Source: an uncultured Saprospiraceae bacterium
Lineage (GTDB): Bacteria > Bacteroidota > Bacteroidia > Chitinophagales > Saprospiraceae
NCBI GenBank assembly: GCA_937927575.1
Contig: CALBEE010000009.1
Coordinates: forward strand, 1 to 60,358
Length of the DNA: 60,358 bases
Reading direction: 5' to 3'
The notes beneath the pieces were generated by a model that was given only the letters and a program-made list of their open reading frames with translations, made no database searches and was not told the origin of the DNA. The position numbers and the translations under genes are program-made. Within the stretch, counting starts at the first letter, position 1. Each line of letters starts with the position of its first letter. Of this stretch, positions 52,439 to 60,358 are shown piece by piece.

Positions 52439-53797
52439 ATGTCAAAACCTGCAATAGCAAAAGGAACAAGAGATTTTCTTCCTTCAGAAGTAATTAAACG
52501 TAACTATATTTTTGATACGATTAGATCTGTATTCAAAACCTATGGATATCTACCAATAGAAACTCCTGCTATAGAATTACTTTCTACTTTGACTGGAAAA
52601 TATGGTGAGGAAGGAGATAAACTTCTTTTCAAAATATTAAACAATGGTGATTACCTCGCGAAGGCAAACCCAGAAGCATTAGCGAATAAGGATAGTAATA
52701 AAATGCTTTCTTCTATATCGAAAAGAGGCCTGCGATATGATCTAACAGTTCCGCTTGCAAGGTATGTCTCTATGCACCAAAATGACATTCAATTTCCTTT
52801 TAAGCGGTATGCCATTCAACCCGTATGGAGAGCTGATAGACCGCAGAAAGGAAGATATCAAGAATTCTATCAATGTGATGCAGATATGGTAGGTTCGGAG
52901 TCTCTGATGTATGAAGCAGAACTACTTCAAATATTAGACACGGTATATCAAAAATTAAATATTGACACGGTCATCAAACTCAATAATCGCAAAATTCTTC
53001 AAGGCATTGCAGAAGTATCTGGACAATCAGAAAACTTCATGGGTATTACTGTGGCTATCGATAAGTTAGATAAAATAGGAAGAGAAAAAGTAGCTGTTGA
53101 ATTGACTAATATCGGAATGGACAATGAAGCTGCCAATACGATTTTAGACCTGATAGAAATAAAAGATATAAACGAAATAGCAACTAAATTATCTAGTAGT
53201 GAAACAGGAATGCTTGGCGTCTCTGAAATGAATGAAGTAATGGACTATATGTCTGATTATACTTTGAATAATAAAATAGAATTTGATTTTACTTTAGCAA
53301 GAGGCTTAAGTTATTATACGGGTTGTATTATAGAAGTAGTAGCGGATGCTTCATCGTATCCTGATCTTCGAATGGGAAGCATTTCTGGAGGCGGCCGTTA
53401 TGCTGATCTTACGGCTATGTTTGGACTCAAAGACATGTCTGGTGTAGGTGTTTCATTCGGAGCAGAACGAATATATGATGTAATGGAAGAGTGCAATTTG
53501 TTTCCTGATTCTGTTATGAAAAGTTTGGATGTTTTCTTTGTTTCATTCGATCCAGAAAGTCATAAATATGCCTACCAGCAAGTAAGTGCTTTGAGGGCAA
53601 AAGGTGTCTCGGCTGATCTATATCCAGAAGGTGCAAAAATGAAAAAGCAAATGAAATATGCCAATGGTACAGGAGCGCCTTTTGTAGCTGTTATTGGAAG
53701 TGATGAAGTTTCTGCAGGTGTTATGGCCGTAAAAGAAATGGCTACCGGCGAACAAAATAATTTAACTTTAGAAGAGTTACTTGAAAAGTTAAAATAA
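52439..53797 (+). CDS. hisS: Histidyl-tRNA synthetase
   Basis: 452 residues. Class II core: KGTRDFLPSEVIKRNYIF, YDLTVPLARYVSMHQN, YAIQPVWRADRPQKGRYQEFYQCDAD (motif 2), the histidine-binding ARGLSYYTGCIIEV, and SISGGGRYADL with GVGVSFGAERIYDVM (motif 3). The anticodon domain occupies the last 95 residues. It charges tRNA-His. Confidence 0.97.
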   Translation: MSKPAIAKGTRDFLPSEVIKRNYIFDTIRSVFKTYGYLPIETPAIELLSTLTGKYGEEGDKLLFKILNNGDYLAKANPEALANKDSNKMLSSISKRGLRYDLTVPLARYVSMHQNDIQFPFKRYAIQPVWRADRPQKGRYQEFYQCDADMVGSESLMYEAELLQILDTVYQKLNIDTVIKLNNRKILQGIAEVSGQSENFMGITVAIDKLDKIGREKVAVELTNIGMDNEAANTILDLIEIKDINEIATKLSSSETGMLGVSEMNEVMDYMSDYTLNNKIEFDFTLARGLSYYTGCIIEVVADASSYPDLRMGSISGGGRYADLTAMFGLKDMSGVGVSFGAERIYDVMEECNLFPDSVMKSLDVFFVSFDPESHKYAYQQVSALRAKGVSADLYPEGAKMKKQMKYANGTGAPFVAVIGSDEVSAGVMAVKEMATGEQNNLTLEELLEKLK

Positions 53798-53865
53798 TAT
53801 AGTTATCAGCAAGTAATACATTAATTCTACATTCCTTTTTTGACTATAGCTTAGTCTCTAAAGTA

Positions 53866-54588
53866 TTACTCTTTTACGATTTTTCTAGTATTCAAAACTT
53901 CATTCTGATCATTATACAAAATAAGCAAGTAGATGCCACTGTTTAATTGATTCAGGTGTGAAATAGCATTTCCAAGTACTAGTTGAGCATGCACAAGTTT
54001 ACCTTTCAAATCATACATTTCTATACTATACACATCTTCTTTATATTCCAACATTATATAATCGCTAAACGGATTAGGATAAACAATTATATCATTGACA
54101 TCCAATTCCGAAGTTGAAGTGAAACAATTATCTAAATTAATCTGTATGGGAAGATGAATAGTTGCTAATATAGCATTAGGATTTTCAACATCAGAAAAAT
54201 CAAAAGAAAAATAACAACATCCAGCAAGTTGATTAGGATCTAATACTAAAATTTGTACATACTGAAATTCTGGAGGCATTATTACAGGATTAAATAACAA
54301 AATGTCTGGATTAACGTTGGTAGTTACATTTTGTGAGTAACATAGATTATAATCTTTGTAACTTGTTTGCCATTCTTCCGTACAAATATCATTACTACGA
54401 TTAAATATCCACTTCAAATTAATTGTATCTGATGATGTGTTTTTTACGAGAATATGAATTTCTATATCATCCCAACCACTCAAGTCATAATCTTCATAGA
54501 TTATTGGATCCAAAATTTCTGTAGTAATCTGAGCATTCCCTCTCACCAAAAACATCAATAAAGTAATATATAGTATTAATATTTTCAT
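53866..54588 (-). CDS. Secreted protein with type IX secretion C-terminal sorting domain
   Basis: 240 residues. Signal peptide over about 1-19 (ends GNAQ). A beta-rich central domain carries a CCYFSFDF pair. The C-terminal sorting domain runs from about 165 to 240: IIVYPNPFSDYIMLEY, IEMYDLKGKLVHAQ, LNSGIYLLILYNDQ and a final KIVKE. Such proteins cross the outer membrane through the type IX machinery. The central domain is not recognised. Confidence 0.85.
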   Translation of the reverse strand: MKILILYITLLMFLVRGNAQITTEILDPIIYEDYDLSGWDDIEIHILVKNTSSDTINLKWIFNRSNDICTEEWQTSYKDYNLCYSQNVTTNVNPDILLFNPVIMPPEFQYVQILVLDPNQLAGCCYFSFDFSDVENPNAILATIHLPIQINLDNCFTSTSELDVNDIIVYPNPFSDYIMLEYKEDVYSIEMYDLKGKLVHAQLVLGNAISHLNQLNSGIYLLILYNDQNEVLNTRKIVKE

Positions 54589-54728
54589 GACTTGGCGTCA
54601 GTTTAGCAATGATTTTTACTTAAGCTAAGTAGGTCATTATAAACAATCTAGAAAAGCGAGATAAACAGTTCTTAATTGTCGTGAATAAGTACTATTTGGA
54701 TTACAAATGAGCCTACTACCACTATTGA

Positions 54729-55594
54729 TTATATGTTTTCAATAGAATCAATCAAATGATTTATCCATTTTTTGGCTGTTCAATCATTGGAAAATGGCCA
54801 CAATTTTTTATAATTGTTTTAGTACTACTGTTTGTAATTAATTTTAGTCTATCAGCCATTTCTACAACTGCTACCAAGTCATTTTCCGCCCACAAAATAT
54901 GAATAGGAAGATGGGTATTTGTCAAGGCTCCAATCCACTTATCATAGTGAGCATATCGTTGATCGATGTATCTGGTTATTCGTGGTAAAACTTTTCGGCC
55001 ATTTTTAGCAATTAACAATTCCCAATGTTCCTGCATTTGGTCCTTATCATACAATCTTTTATCAAACCAAAGATTTTTCATATTACGATGAAATACCCAT
55101 GAGTTTGTCAATCTTGATACTATTGGTCCTGTAATTTTATTTTTTAATAAATGCTGAATAGGCCTTAGCCTTGCCATGTCAATTAGCATAGATCCGTTTG
55201 ACAAAGTCACGGAAAGTAAATCGATTTTAAGTTCACTACTATTGTCTCTTGCTATTATTTCAGTAGCTACACTCGTACCATAATCATGGGCCACTAAATG
55301 TACTTTTTTAATTCCCAATACTTTATAAAGTTTGAGGGCATAATCCGCCTGAGTAATCAATTGATAATTATACTGGAGTGGCTTATCTGACTTTCCAAAA
55401 CCCAAATGATCATGAGCTACAATACTATATTTATCAGGTATTAAATACCAAATATTTTGATAATCTAAACTACTTGTTGGATACCCATGAAGGAATACTA
55501 TAGCTTCCTCTCCCAATCCTTTTCGATAATAATAATTTATCGAATATTCATCAAGCTTTACACTTGCTTCACAATAGTGAAATTCTTCTTTCAT
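54729..55594 (-). pseudogene. MEST-like alpha/beta hydrolase with an apparent one-base frameshift near the 3' end
   Basis: The uninterrupted reading ends at 54761 after 277 residues (...IEQPKNG). The six-T run at 54768-54773 appears one base short: restoring a base gives EQPKKWINHLIDSIENI and a natural stop at 54729. The body is a MEST/haloalkane-dehalogenase-type hydrolase: FLHGYPTSSLDY oxyanion region, AHDHLGFGKSDKP, nucleophile Asp in LVAHDYGTSVA, and GHFPMIEQP with the catalytic His. It uses an aspartate nucleophile, as epoxide hydrolases and dehalogenases do. The true state (sequencing error or real change) is not decided; the shortened product may still fold. Confidence 0.7.
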
Positions 55595-55597
55595 TTT

Positions 55598-57814
55598 TTA
55601 CAGATTAAACCAATAAGTCACTTTAGCCACTATTGATCTATTTCTAACATTCAGATTAAATCTTTCGGATACATCATCCGTACCTGTAAAATAGTTGTCA
55701 GAAAAAACTAAAAAGAAATCGGATACCGGAGCAAATCTCCATTGAAATCTCATATTGATATTGGTATTTTCTACTTGGCTGTTATATTGAATAAACGTAG
55801 TGAGAAAAACACTTTTACTAAAGGTTAGGTCTAATGTCGGTCCTATTAAATATGTTCTCGGTTTTGTCTTTAGATAGGGCATATCAAAAATATTGTAACC
55901 GTAATTAATTGTAATCTGACCATAAGGTTGAAATCTATAATTAACATTACCTCTTAGTCCATACCTTTTACCATTAAAATATTGACCTATATATGGATTA
56001 AGTCTATAGGAAAAAGTCTTACTTCTATCTGAATTATAACTTCCCTGAAAAAAGTAATACGTGTATTCTGTATCACCAGCTAATTCTTCTTGTTCTGTGC
56101 CTGTTGGATCAAATGGGTCAAACAAATAAACGAACTGTCTATTTACGTTTAGATTGAATCTGCTATTGTTTAATAAATCCACATTAGCATTTAAAACCAA
56201 TCGCTGATCAGTGGTTCCAAAATCGGGTCTCCACAATTGTGTAAGTCTTGCTTGGTACTCAATTCTATTAAGTATTTCTGCAGAAGGATAGGCAAAAAGA
56301 GTAAGTCTAGGATCAATTTTAAAATAGTCTTGACGTCGTATAAAACCTACTTGTGCATCATAGCCTTCTCCGACATATTCATGTTGCCAACTAGCTCCCC
56401 AAGCACGATCTGTATAATCCAATCTAAATCCATGTGAATAAGGGTTCTTCTCTTTAGATTCTGTTATTGCTCGATGAATAAAAGTTTTTCCACTCCACTT
56501 ATTGTTAGCCGTAGCAAGGTTATAATCTACTCCCACCACTCGATTTGAATTATCTACTTCTGCATTTTCTTGGTCACCTCCAATGGATTGTCTATTTACT
56601 GATATCACTCCAATATTGGATCGTGCTCCTATTCTTCTTTGTGCTGCAGCGACTGTAAAATTTTGAGATGGTTGCCCATTAATTTCATCTTCCGCAGTTT
56701 GCATTGACAAAACACCGATTCGCCAATTATCATTTATTTTACCACTTAATCTTACTCCGCCAAAAATTGTATTTTGAATCGTAGTACTTGTCGCGGTATC
56801 TTGAGCAATCCCAATTCTTCGACTGAAAAAAGGGTTTATATCAGAAAATCCAAAAGCACCAAATAGATCTGCATTCTCTAAAAAAAATTGTCGGCGCTCA
56901 GGAAAAAATATTTCAAAGCGATCTAAATTCGTTACTTGTCTATCTACCTCAACCTGCGAAAAATCAGGATTGGCCGTCATATCAAGATTCAATCCAGAAG
57001 TAATCGCCACTTTTGCATCTCCTCCAATATTTGCATCCAAGTCTGTGGGCGCTGCCTCTTCGTAGTCCTTAGACATAGAAGAAATCGTAAAGGGTATCAA
57101 AGAAAAATTTGATCCCTGATCTCTAGGAGCAGACTCAAACTCCATGGTTCCCATATAGCCCAAATTAAATATCCATTGGTTACGCGGAATCTGTACCCAT
57201 GTCGTCCTTTCATTCGCTTGCATATCAAATCGATAACTATTAAATCTCCACGTAGTCTGTCCTTTATTGTATCGTAATACACTGAATGGAATTACAATTT
57301 CAGCGGTCCATTTATCTTCATAAATATGCGCTTCTCCAGTCCACTTTTGATCCCAACTAGTTGAAAAACCCTGTAAATTTACTCCACCTCCAGAAATGAG
57401 CCCTTCTCTTAAAACACCCATTGGATTGATCCCAAACATAAATGCATTGATTCCATCATTGAAAGGGTCTATTAATAATGTAATATTATCATTTCCTCCG
57501 GCTCTAAAGTCGCGCTTTAAAGAAGGCACTATATAATCATCTCCGACTGAATGGCAAACAATGCCTATATAAAGATTATCATCATCATATGCCATGTTAA
57601 TCTCTGTATCTTGATCCGCTTGAATTGAATCCGAAGGGAAGTACTGCATAAATGCACTAGCTGAATTGGTGTTGCGCCATATATCTTCTTCAAGTCTACC
57701 ATCTATAGTCACTGGTGATGAAATAGATTTCACCGAGATTTCTTTGCCTTTTACTTGAGACATTAAGATAGTGCCTTGCAGCACAGTCAGCCATATGAAT
57801 AATAGTCTAATCAT
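55598..57814 (-). CDS. DUF5916 outer-membrane protein with N-terminal CBM9-like domain
   Basis: 738 residues. Signal peptide to about 20. An N-terminal CBM9-like sandwich (VTIDGRLEEDIWRN, then DDDNLYIGIVCHS and WTAEIVIPFSVLRY, about 30-215) is followed by DUF5916: ANPDFSQVEVDRQVTNLDRFEIFFPERRQFFLENADLF, then ISRRIGI-like strands to a C-terminal aromatic (WFNL). The second half looks like an outer-membrane barrel. Function is unknown; carbohydrate contact is suggested only by the CBM-like fold. It sits 3 bases upstream of the hydrolase start. Confidence 0.87.
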   Translation of the reverse strand: MIRLLFIWLTVLQGTILMSQVKGKEISVKSISSPVTIDGRLEEDIWRNTNSASAFMQYFPSDSIQADQDTEINMAYDDDNLYIGIVCHSVGDDYIVPSLKRDFRAGGNDNITLLIDPFNDGINAFMFGINPMGVLREGLISGGGVNLQGFSTSWDQKWTGEAHIYEDKWTAEIVIPFSVLRYNKGQTTWRFNSYRFDMQANERTTWVQIPRNQWIFNLGYMGTMEFESAPRDQGSNFSLIPFTISSMSKDYEEAAPTDLDANIGGDAKVAITSGLNLDMTANPDFSQVEVDRQVTNLDRFEIFFPERRQFFLENADLFGAFGFSDINPFFSRRIGIAQDTATSTTIQNTIFGGVRLSGKINDNWRIGVLSMQTAEDEINGQPSQNFTVAAAQRRIGARSNIGVISVNRQSIGGDQENAEVDNSNRVVGVDYNLATANNKWSGKTFIHRAITESKEKNPYSHGFRLDYTDRAWGASWQHEYVGEGYDAQVGFIRRQDYFKIDPRLTLFAYPSAEILNRIEYQARLTQLWRPDFGTTDQRLVLNANVDLLNNSRFNLNVNRQFVYLFDPFDPTGTEQEELAGDTEYTYYFFQGSYNSDRSKTFSYRLNPYIGQYFNGKRYGLRGNVNYRFQPYGQITINYGYNIFDMPYLKTKPRTYLIGPTLDLTFSKSVFLTTFIQYNSQVENTNINMRFQWRFAPVSDFFLVFSDNYFTGTDDVSERFNLNVRNRSIVAKVTYWFNL

Positions 57815-57956
57815 AAAATGCGAAGCTAAAGCTAAAGTGTCATAATTTTATACCGCCTGAGGCAAATGGAATGTCAATAAGAAGAGTTTTAATACCATTT
57901 GTATATTGTAAATTTAAGTACTCAAATTTACAAAGACATTGACTCTCATATATTTT

Positions 57957-57964
57957 TATCTTTG
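57957..57964 (+). promoter_or_regulatory. -7 promoter element of the 474-residue gene
   Basis: TATCTTTG, 25 bases before the ATG at 57990; a TTG 15 bases upstream is too close for the usual -33. Confidence 0.42.
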
Positions 57965-57989
57965 CTGATCAATACATTTTATATAAGAT

Positions 57990-59414
57990 ATGGCAGATAA
58001 GAGCAGTGAATATCAAATCCTCAAGACGGAGCAAAAAGCATTAGAAATCAACTTAGACCCTAATATCTATGGTACTTTTGCCGAGATTGGTGCAGGTCAA
58101 GAGGTAGCGCGAAATTTTTTCCAAGTAGGTGCGGCTGCTGGTACTATTGCGAAGACTATGTCAGCTTATGATAAGACCTACAGTGACGCAATTTATGGCG
58201 TTGAAGAATCAGGTAGATATGTTTGCGAATCCAGATTATATAAAATGCTTGATCATGAGTATGGATTGATGGAAGAAAGACTTTCTGATTCGCATAAGGA
58301 AGCCACTTTCTTTGCCTTTGCGGATACCGTTGCAGCGATTAATTACTCTAGAACCATTAAAGGAAATGGTTGGCTTGGAATTAGATTTCAGACGACTCCC
58401 GGAGGAAAGCCCAATGATCTCGTCATTCATACCCGTATGTTGGATAATAACAATCCTCAACAACAAGAAGCGGTAGGAATATTAGGAGTGAATCTTGTGT
58501 ATGCCTGTTTTCATTATGCAAATGATCCTGAAACTTTTATTAGAAGTCTTAATGACGGTATTAAGGGAAGAGTTATGATCGACCTAGTGAGGCTTACCGG
58601 ACCTTCCTTTTCCCATGTAGATAATCGAGTGCTGGGATTATATTTAGTTAAGCATGGTCTAACAGAAGTAACCATATTTGACGAAAATTCTCAAAGTGTT
58701 CATGCCTCAGAGTTTCTATATAAAAAATCATTGATGGTAGTCCGTGGTAACTTCAAACCACCTACCCTAGTGACTGCCGATGTATTTATGAGCGGCTTCA
58801 ATCAATTTATTGCAGAAGAAACTGTCGATCCAGAAAAAGCTTATATGATTACTGAGCTGACCATGGATTATCTATTTCGCGAAAGCGGTCGTATTGATGT
58901 CGAAGATTTTGTCAATAGAGCTGATCTCCTATGTGCATTAGGACATAAAGTAATTATATCTAATTGTAACGACCACCAAGCATTAATTAATTACATGAGT
59001 GATCATCGTGTACAGAATTTAGGACTCGTAGTCGGTGTAAAAGAATTACAACAAATTATAACCGAAAAATATGAGCAAAATCAAGACGGAAGATTACTCG
59101 TAGCGATGGGTGAATTGTTTACACGTCATATTAAAGTCTATGCATATCCTAAAATGGAACCCAATGGAAGTATGACTACAGCAGCAAATATGTCTGTACC
59201 TGATGGAATTAAATTTTTATATAAACATTTACTAGATAGTCAACAAATTAAAGACATCGCGATCTACAACAAAGAAAATCTTCACATCTTGCCTTGGGAA
59301 GTTCGCGAATCGATAGCTGATGGTAAAAATGATTGGGAAGAGAAGGTCCCTAAAAAAGTGATGAAAGTGATTAAAGAAAAGGAACTTTTTGGTTATAAAA
59401 AAGATAAAAACTAA
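57990..59414 (+). CDS. Conserved protein of unknown function, 474 residues
   Basis: No signal peptide or span, so cytoplasmic. Begins MADKSSEYQILKTEQKALEIN and has strong-looking conserved blocks: GTFAEIGAGQEVARNFFQVG near 29-48, TIAKTMSAYDK, GRYVCESRLYKMLDHEYGLM, GNGWLGIRFQ, and VMIDLVRLTGPSFSHVDNRVLGLYLV. I recall highly similar proteins across Bacteroidota under varied, mutually inconsistent names, but know no demonstrated function. It overlaps the M15 peptidase start by one base, so the two are one transcription unit. Confidence 0.85.
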   Translation: MADKSSEYQILKTEQKALEINLDPNIYGTFAEIGAGQEVARNFFQVGAAAGTIAKTMSAYDKTYSDAIYGVEESGRYVCESRLYKMLDHEYGLMEERLSDSHKEATFFAFADTVAAINYSRTIKGNGWLGIRFQTTPGGKPNDLVIHTRMLDNNNPQQQEAVGILGVNLVYACFHYANDPETFIRSLNDGIKGRVMIDLVRLTGPSFSHVDNRVLGLYLVKHGLTEVTIFDENSQSVHASEFLYKKSLMVVRGNFKPPTLVTADVFMSGFNQFIAEETVDPEKAYMITELTMDYLFRESGRIDVEDFVNRADLLCALGHKVIISNCNDHQALINYMSDHRVQNLGLVVGVKELQQIITEKYEQNQDGRLLVAMGELFTRHIKVYAYPKMEPNGSMTTAANMSVPDGIKFLYKHLLDSQQIKDIAIYNKENLHILPWEVRESIADGKNDWEEKVPKKVMKVIKEKELFGYKKDKN

Positions 59415-60205
59415 TGAAGTTTTATTTCTACATCTCTTTTTGTGTGATTCTATTCATGCATTGTAAATCAGAAGAGTCTATACCAGCAAAATCCAAATTA
59501 CCTCAAGAGATGAAAGCAAAAAAACCAAAATTACCTGCTGCTGATCTGAAGTACATCATGGGAAAATATGATCCTGCAACTCGAAAAGATTTTGTTGAAA
59601 TTCCGGAAAAATATGCAGACAGAAAAGGACTTTATCTGCGGAAAAGAGCTTTAGATTCATTTATTAAAATGAGTGAAGCCGCAGCAGAGAAAGGTATAAA
59701 AATGCAAATCAAATCTGCCACTCGAAATTTCGATTATCAAAAAGGAATTTGGGAAAGAAAATATACTGGAACTACTATATTATCAGATGGTACAAACGTA
59801 GCCACGGACATCAAAGAAATCAAAGACAAATGCCTCAAGATATTAGAATATAGCTCAATGCCTAGTACCTCAAGACATCATTGGGGAACAGATATAGATA
59901 TCAATGCATTCAACAATGAATACTTTGAAGCTGGTGAAGGCAAGAAACTTTATACATGGATGCTTACTCATGCTGCCGACTATGGTTGGTGTCAACCTTA
60001 TACTCCACATGGACCAGAAAGACCTCATGGATATTTCGAAGAAAAATGGCATTGGAGTTATATGCCATTGTCTCAGACGCTTACTCGACAAGCCGAAGCA
60101 GAGCTGAAAGATGAAATGATTAAAGGTTTTATGGGAGCAGAGGCAGCAGTCGAAATTGGCGTAGTGGAAAAGTATGTTTTGGGAATTAATAAGGCTTGTA
60201 GGTAA
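59414..60205 (+). CDS. M15-family D-Ala-D-Ala carboxypeptidase-like lipoprotein
   Basis: 263 residues. A lipoprotein-type signal ends at Cys17 (ILFMHC). The VanY/M15 peptidase domain (about 75-225) has the zinc motif SRHHWGTDIDI (His and Asp ligands) and the final EKWHWSYMP histidine. M15 enzymes trim the terminal D-Ala of peptidoglycan stems. It is translationally adjacent to the 474-residue gene. The last 150 bases of the window beyond it hold nothing recognised. Confidence 0.9.
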   Translation: MKFYFYISFCVILFMHCKSEESIPAKSKLPQEMKAKKPKLPAADLKYIMGKYDPATRKDFVEIPEKYADRKGLYLRKRALDSFIKMSEAAAEKGIKMQIKSATRNFDYQKGIWERKYTGTTILSDGTNVATDIKEIKDKCLKILEYSSMPSTSRHHWGTDIDINAFNNEYFEAGEGKKLYTWMLTHAADYGWCQPYTPHGPERPHGYFEEKWHWSYMPLSQTLTRQAEAELKDEMIKGFMGAEAAVEIGVVEKYVLGINKACR

Positions 60206-60358
60206 TACAGAATTCAATACTTTAATAATCTTCAGAAGCTATTTCGTCTTTTTTAATTAGGGATATTCAGAAGTAGTGTAAAGGCTTTGAAATCAAGACA
60301 TTAGTTATTATCTTAATACAAAAGAAAACCCTGTTTTTTACGTTGGTATCGGAAAAAC

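Noticed and set aside
1-60358. CRISPR array, insertion sequence, prophage or replication origin
   Set aside because: No regular direct repeats with spacers, no transposase, integrase or phage structural genes, and no DnaA-box cluster or dnaA/dnaN context were seen.

Overview
The window reads as a chromosome segment of a low-GC, AT-rich member of the Bacteroidota. Evidence seen directly: a GldB-type gliding lipoprotein, a type IX secretion C-terminal sorting domain, two Omp85-family outer-membrane proteins, a DUF5916 barrel protein, a tiny basic AURKAIP1/COX24-type ribosomal protein gene, and repeated promoter elements of the Bacteroidota form (TTG about 20 bases before TAnnTTTG). The lineage within the phylum cannot be fixed from this stretch alone. 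A mevalonate diphosphate decarboxylase would fit Saprospiria or some flavobacteria. I see no insertion sequence, prophage, CRISPR array or rRNA operon.

Bases 1-6957 hold the most unusual region: a co-directional minus-strand cluster built around NAD and ADP-ribose chemistry. In transcription order it encodes an NrtR-type Nudix regulator, a short PRPP-synthetase-like protein, a NADAR protein, a nucleoside 2-deoxyribosyltransferase-like protein, a DUF4291 protein, a KptA/Tpt1 RNA 2'-phosphotransferase, a NAMPT-like transferase, a macrodomain/PARG-like protein, and a metallophosphoesterase cut by the window edge. Three copies of a 21-bp palindrome (TTTGYGTA-N5-TACRCAAA) overlap the promoters and starts of the regulator and of the operon. 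This looks like an autoregulated NAD-recovery, ADP-ribose-removal and RNA-repair module.

Bases 7089-20000 are mainly housekeeping. mgsA, uvrC and a gldB-like gene form one operon. apaG, gmk and yicC follow on the other strand. Then come HU, a TPR lipoprotein candidate and an mS38-like 31-residue protein ending in a clear terminator, a structured non-coding stretch of about 700 bases, RNase G, a glycosyltransferase, and a TPR-type sensor kinase with a LytTR regulator.

Bases 20164-34560 hold a secreted VWA-rhodanese fusion, an envelope operon (Omp85, SPOR, RodA, Tgt, LptF/G), hemW, an AhpD-like protein, a membrane glycosylation trio (GT39, 4-TM protein, GtrA), feoAB with a candidate metal-responsive operator, and tRNA-Val(UAC).

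Bases 34748-47000 hold a TPR membrane protein, a cyclase-family hydrolase, yqeY, rsmA, a LysM lytic transglycosylase, a helical-repeat protein, skp-bamA, mvaD, a DUF4345 protein and tex. Bases 47100-60358 hold a GT-C/TPR protein, a radical SAM/SPASM protein, DinB, pheS, a four-helix-bundle cassette, hisS, a T9SS-sorted protein, a MEST-like alpha/beta hydrolase with an apparent single-base frameshift, a DUF5916 protein, a 474-residue conserved unknown and an M15 peptidase.
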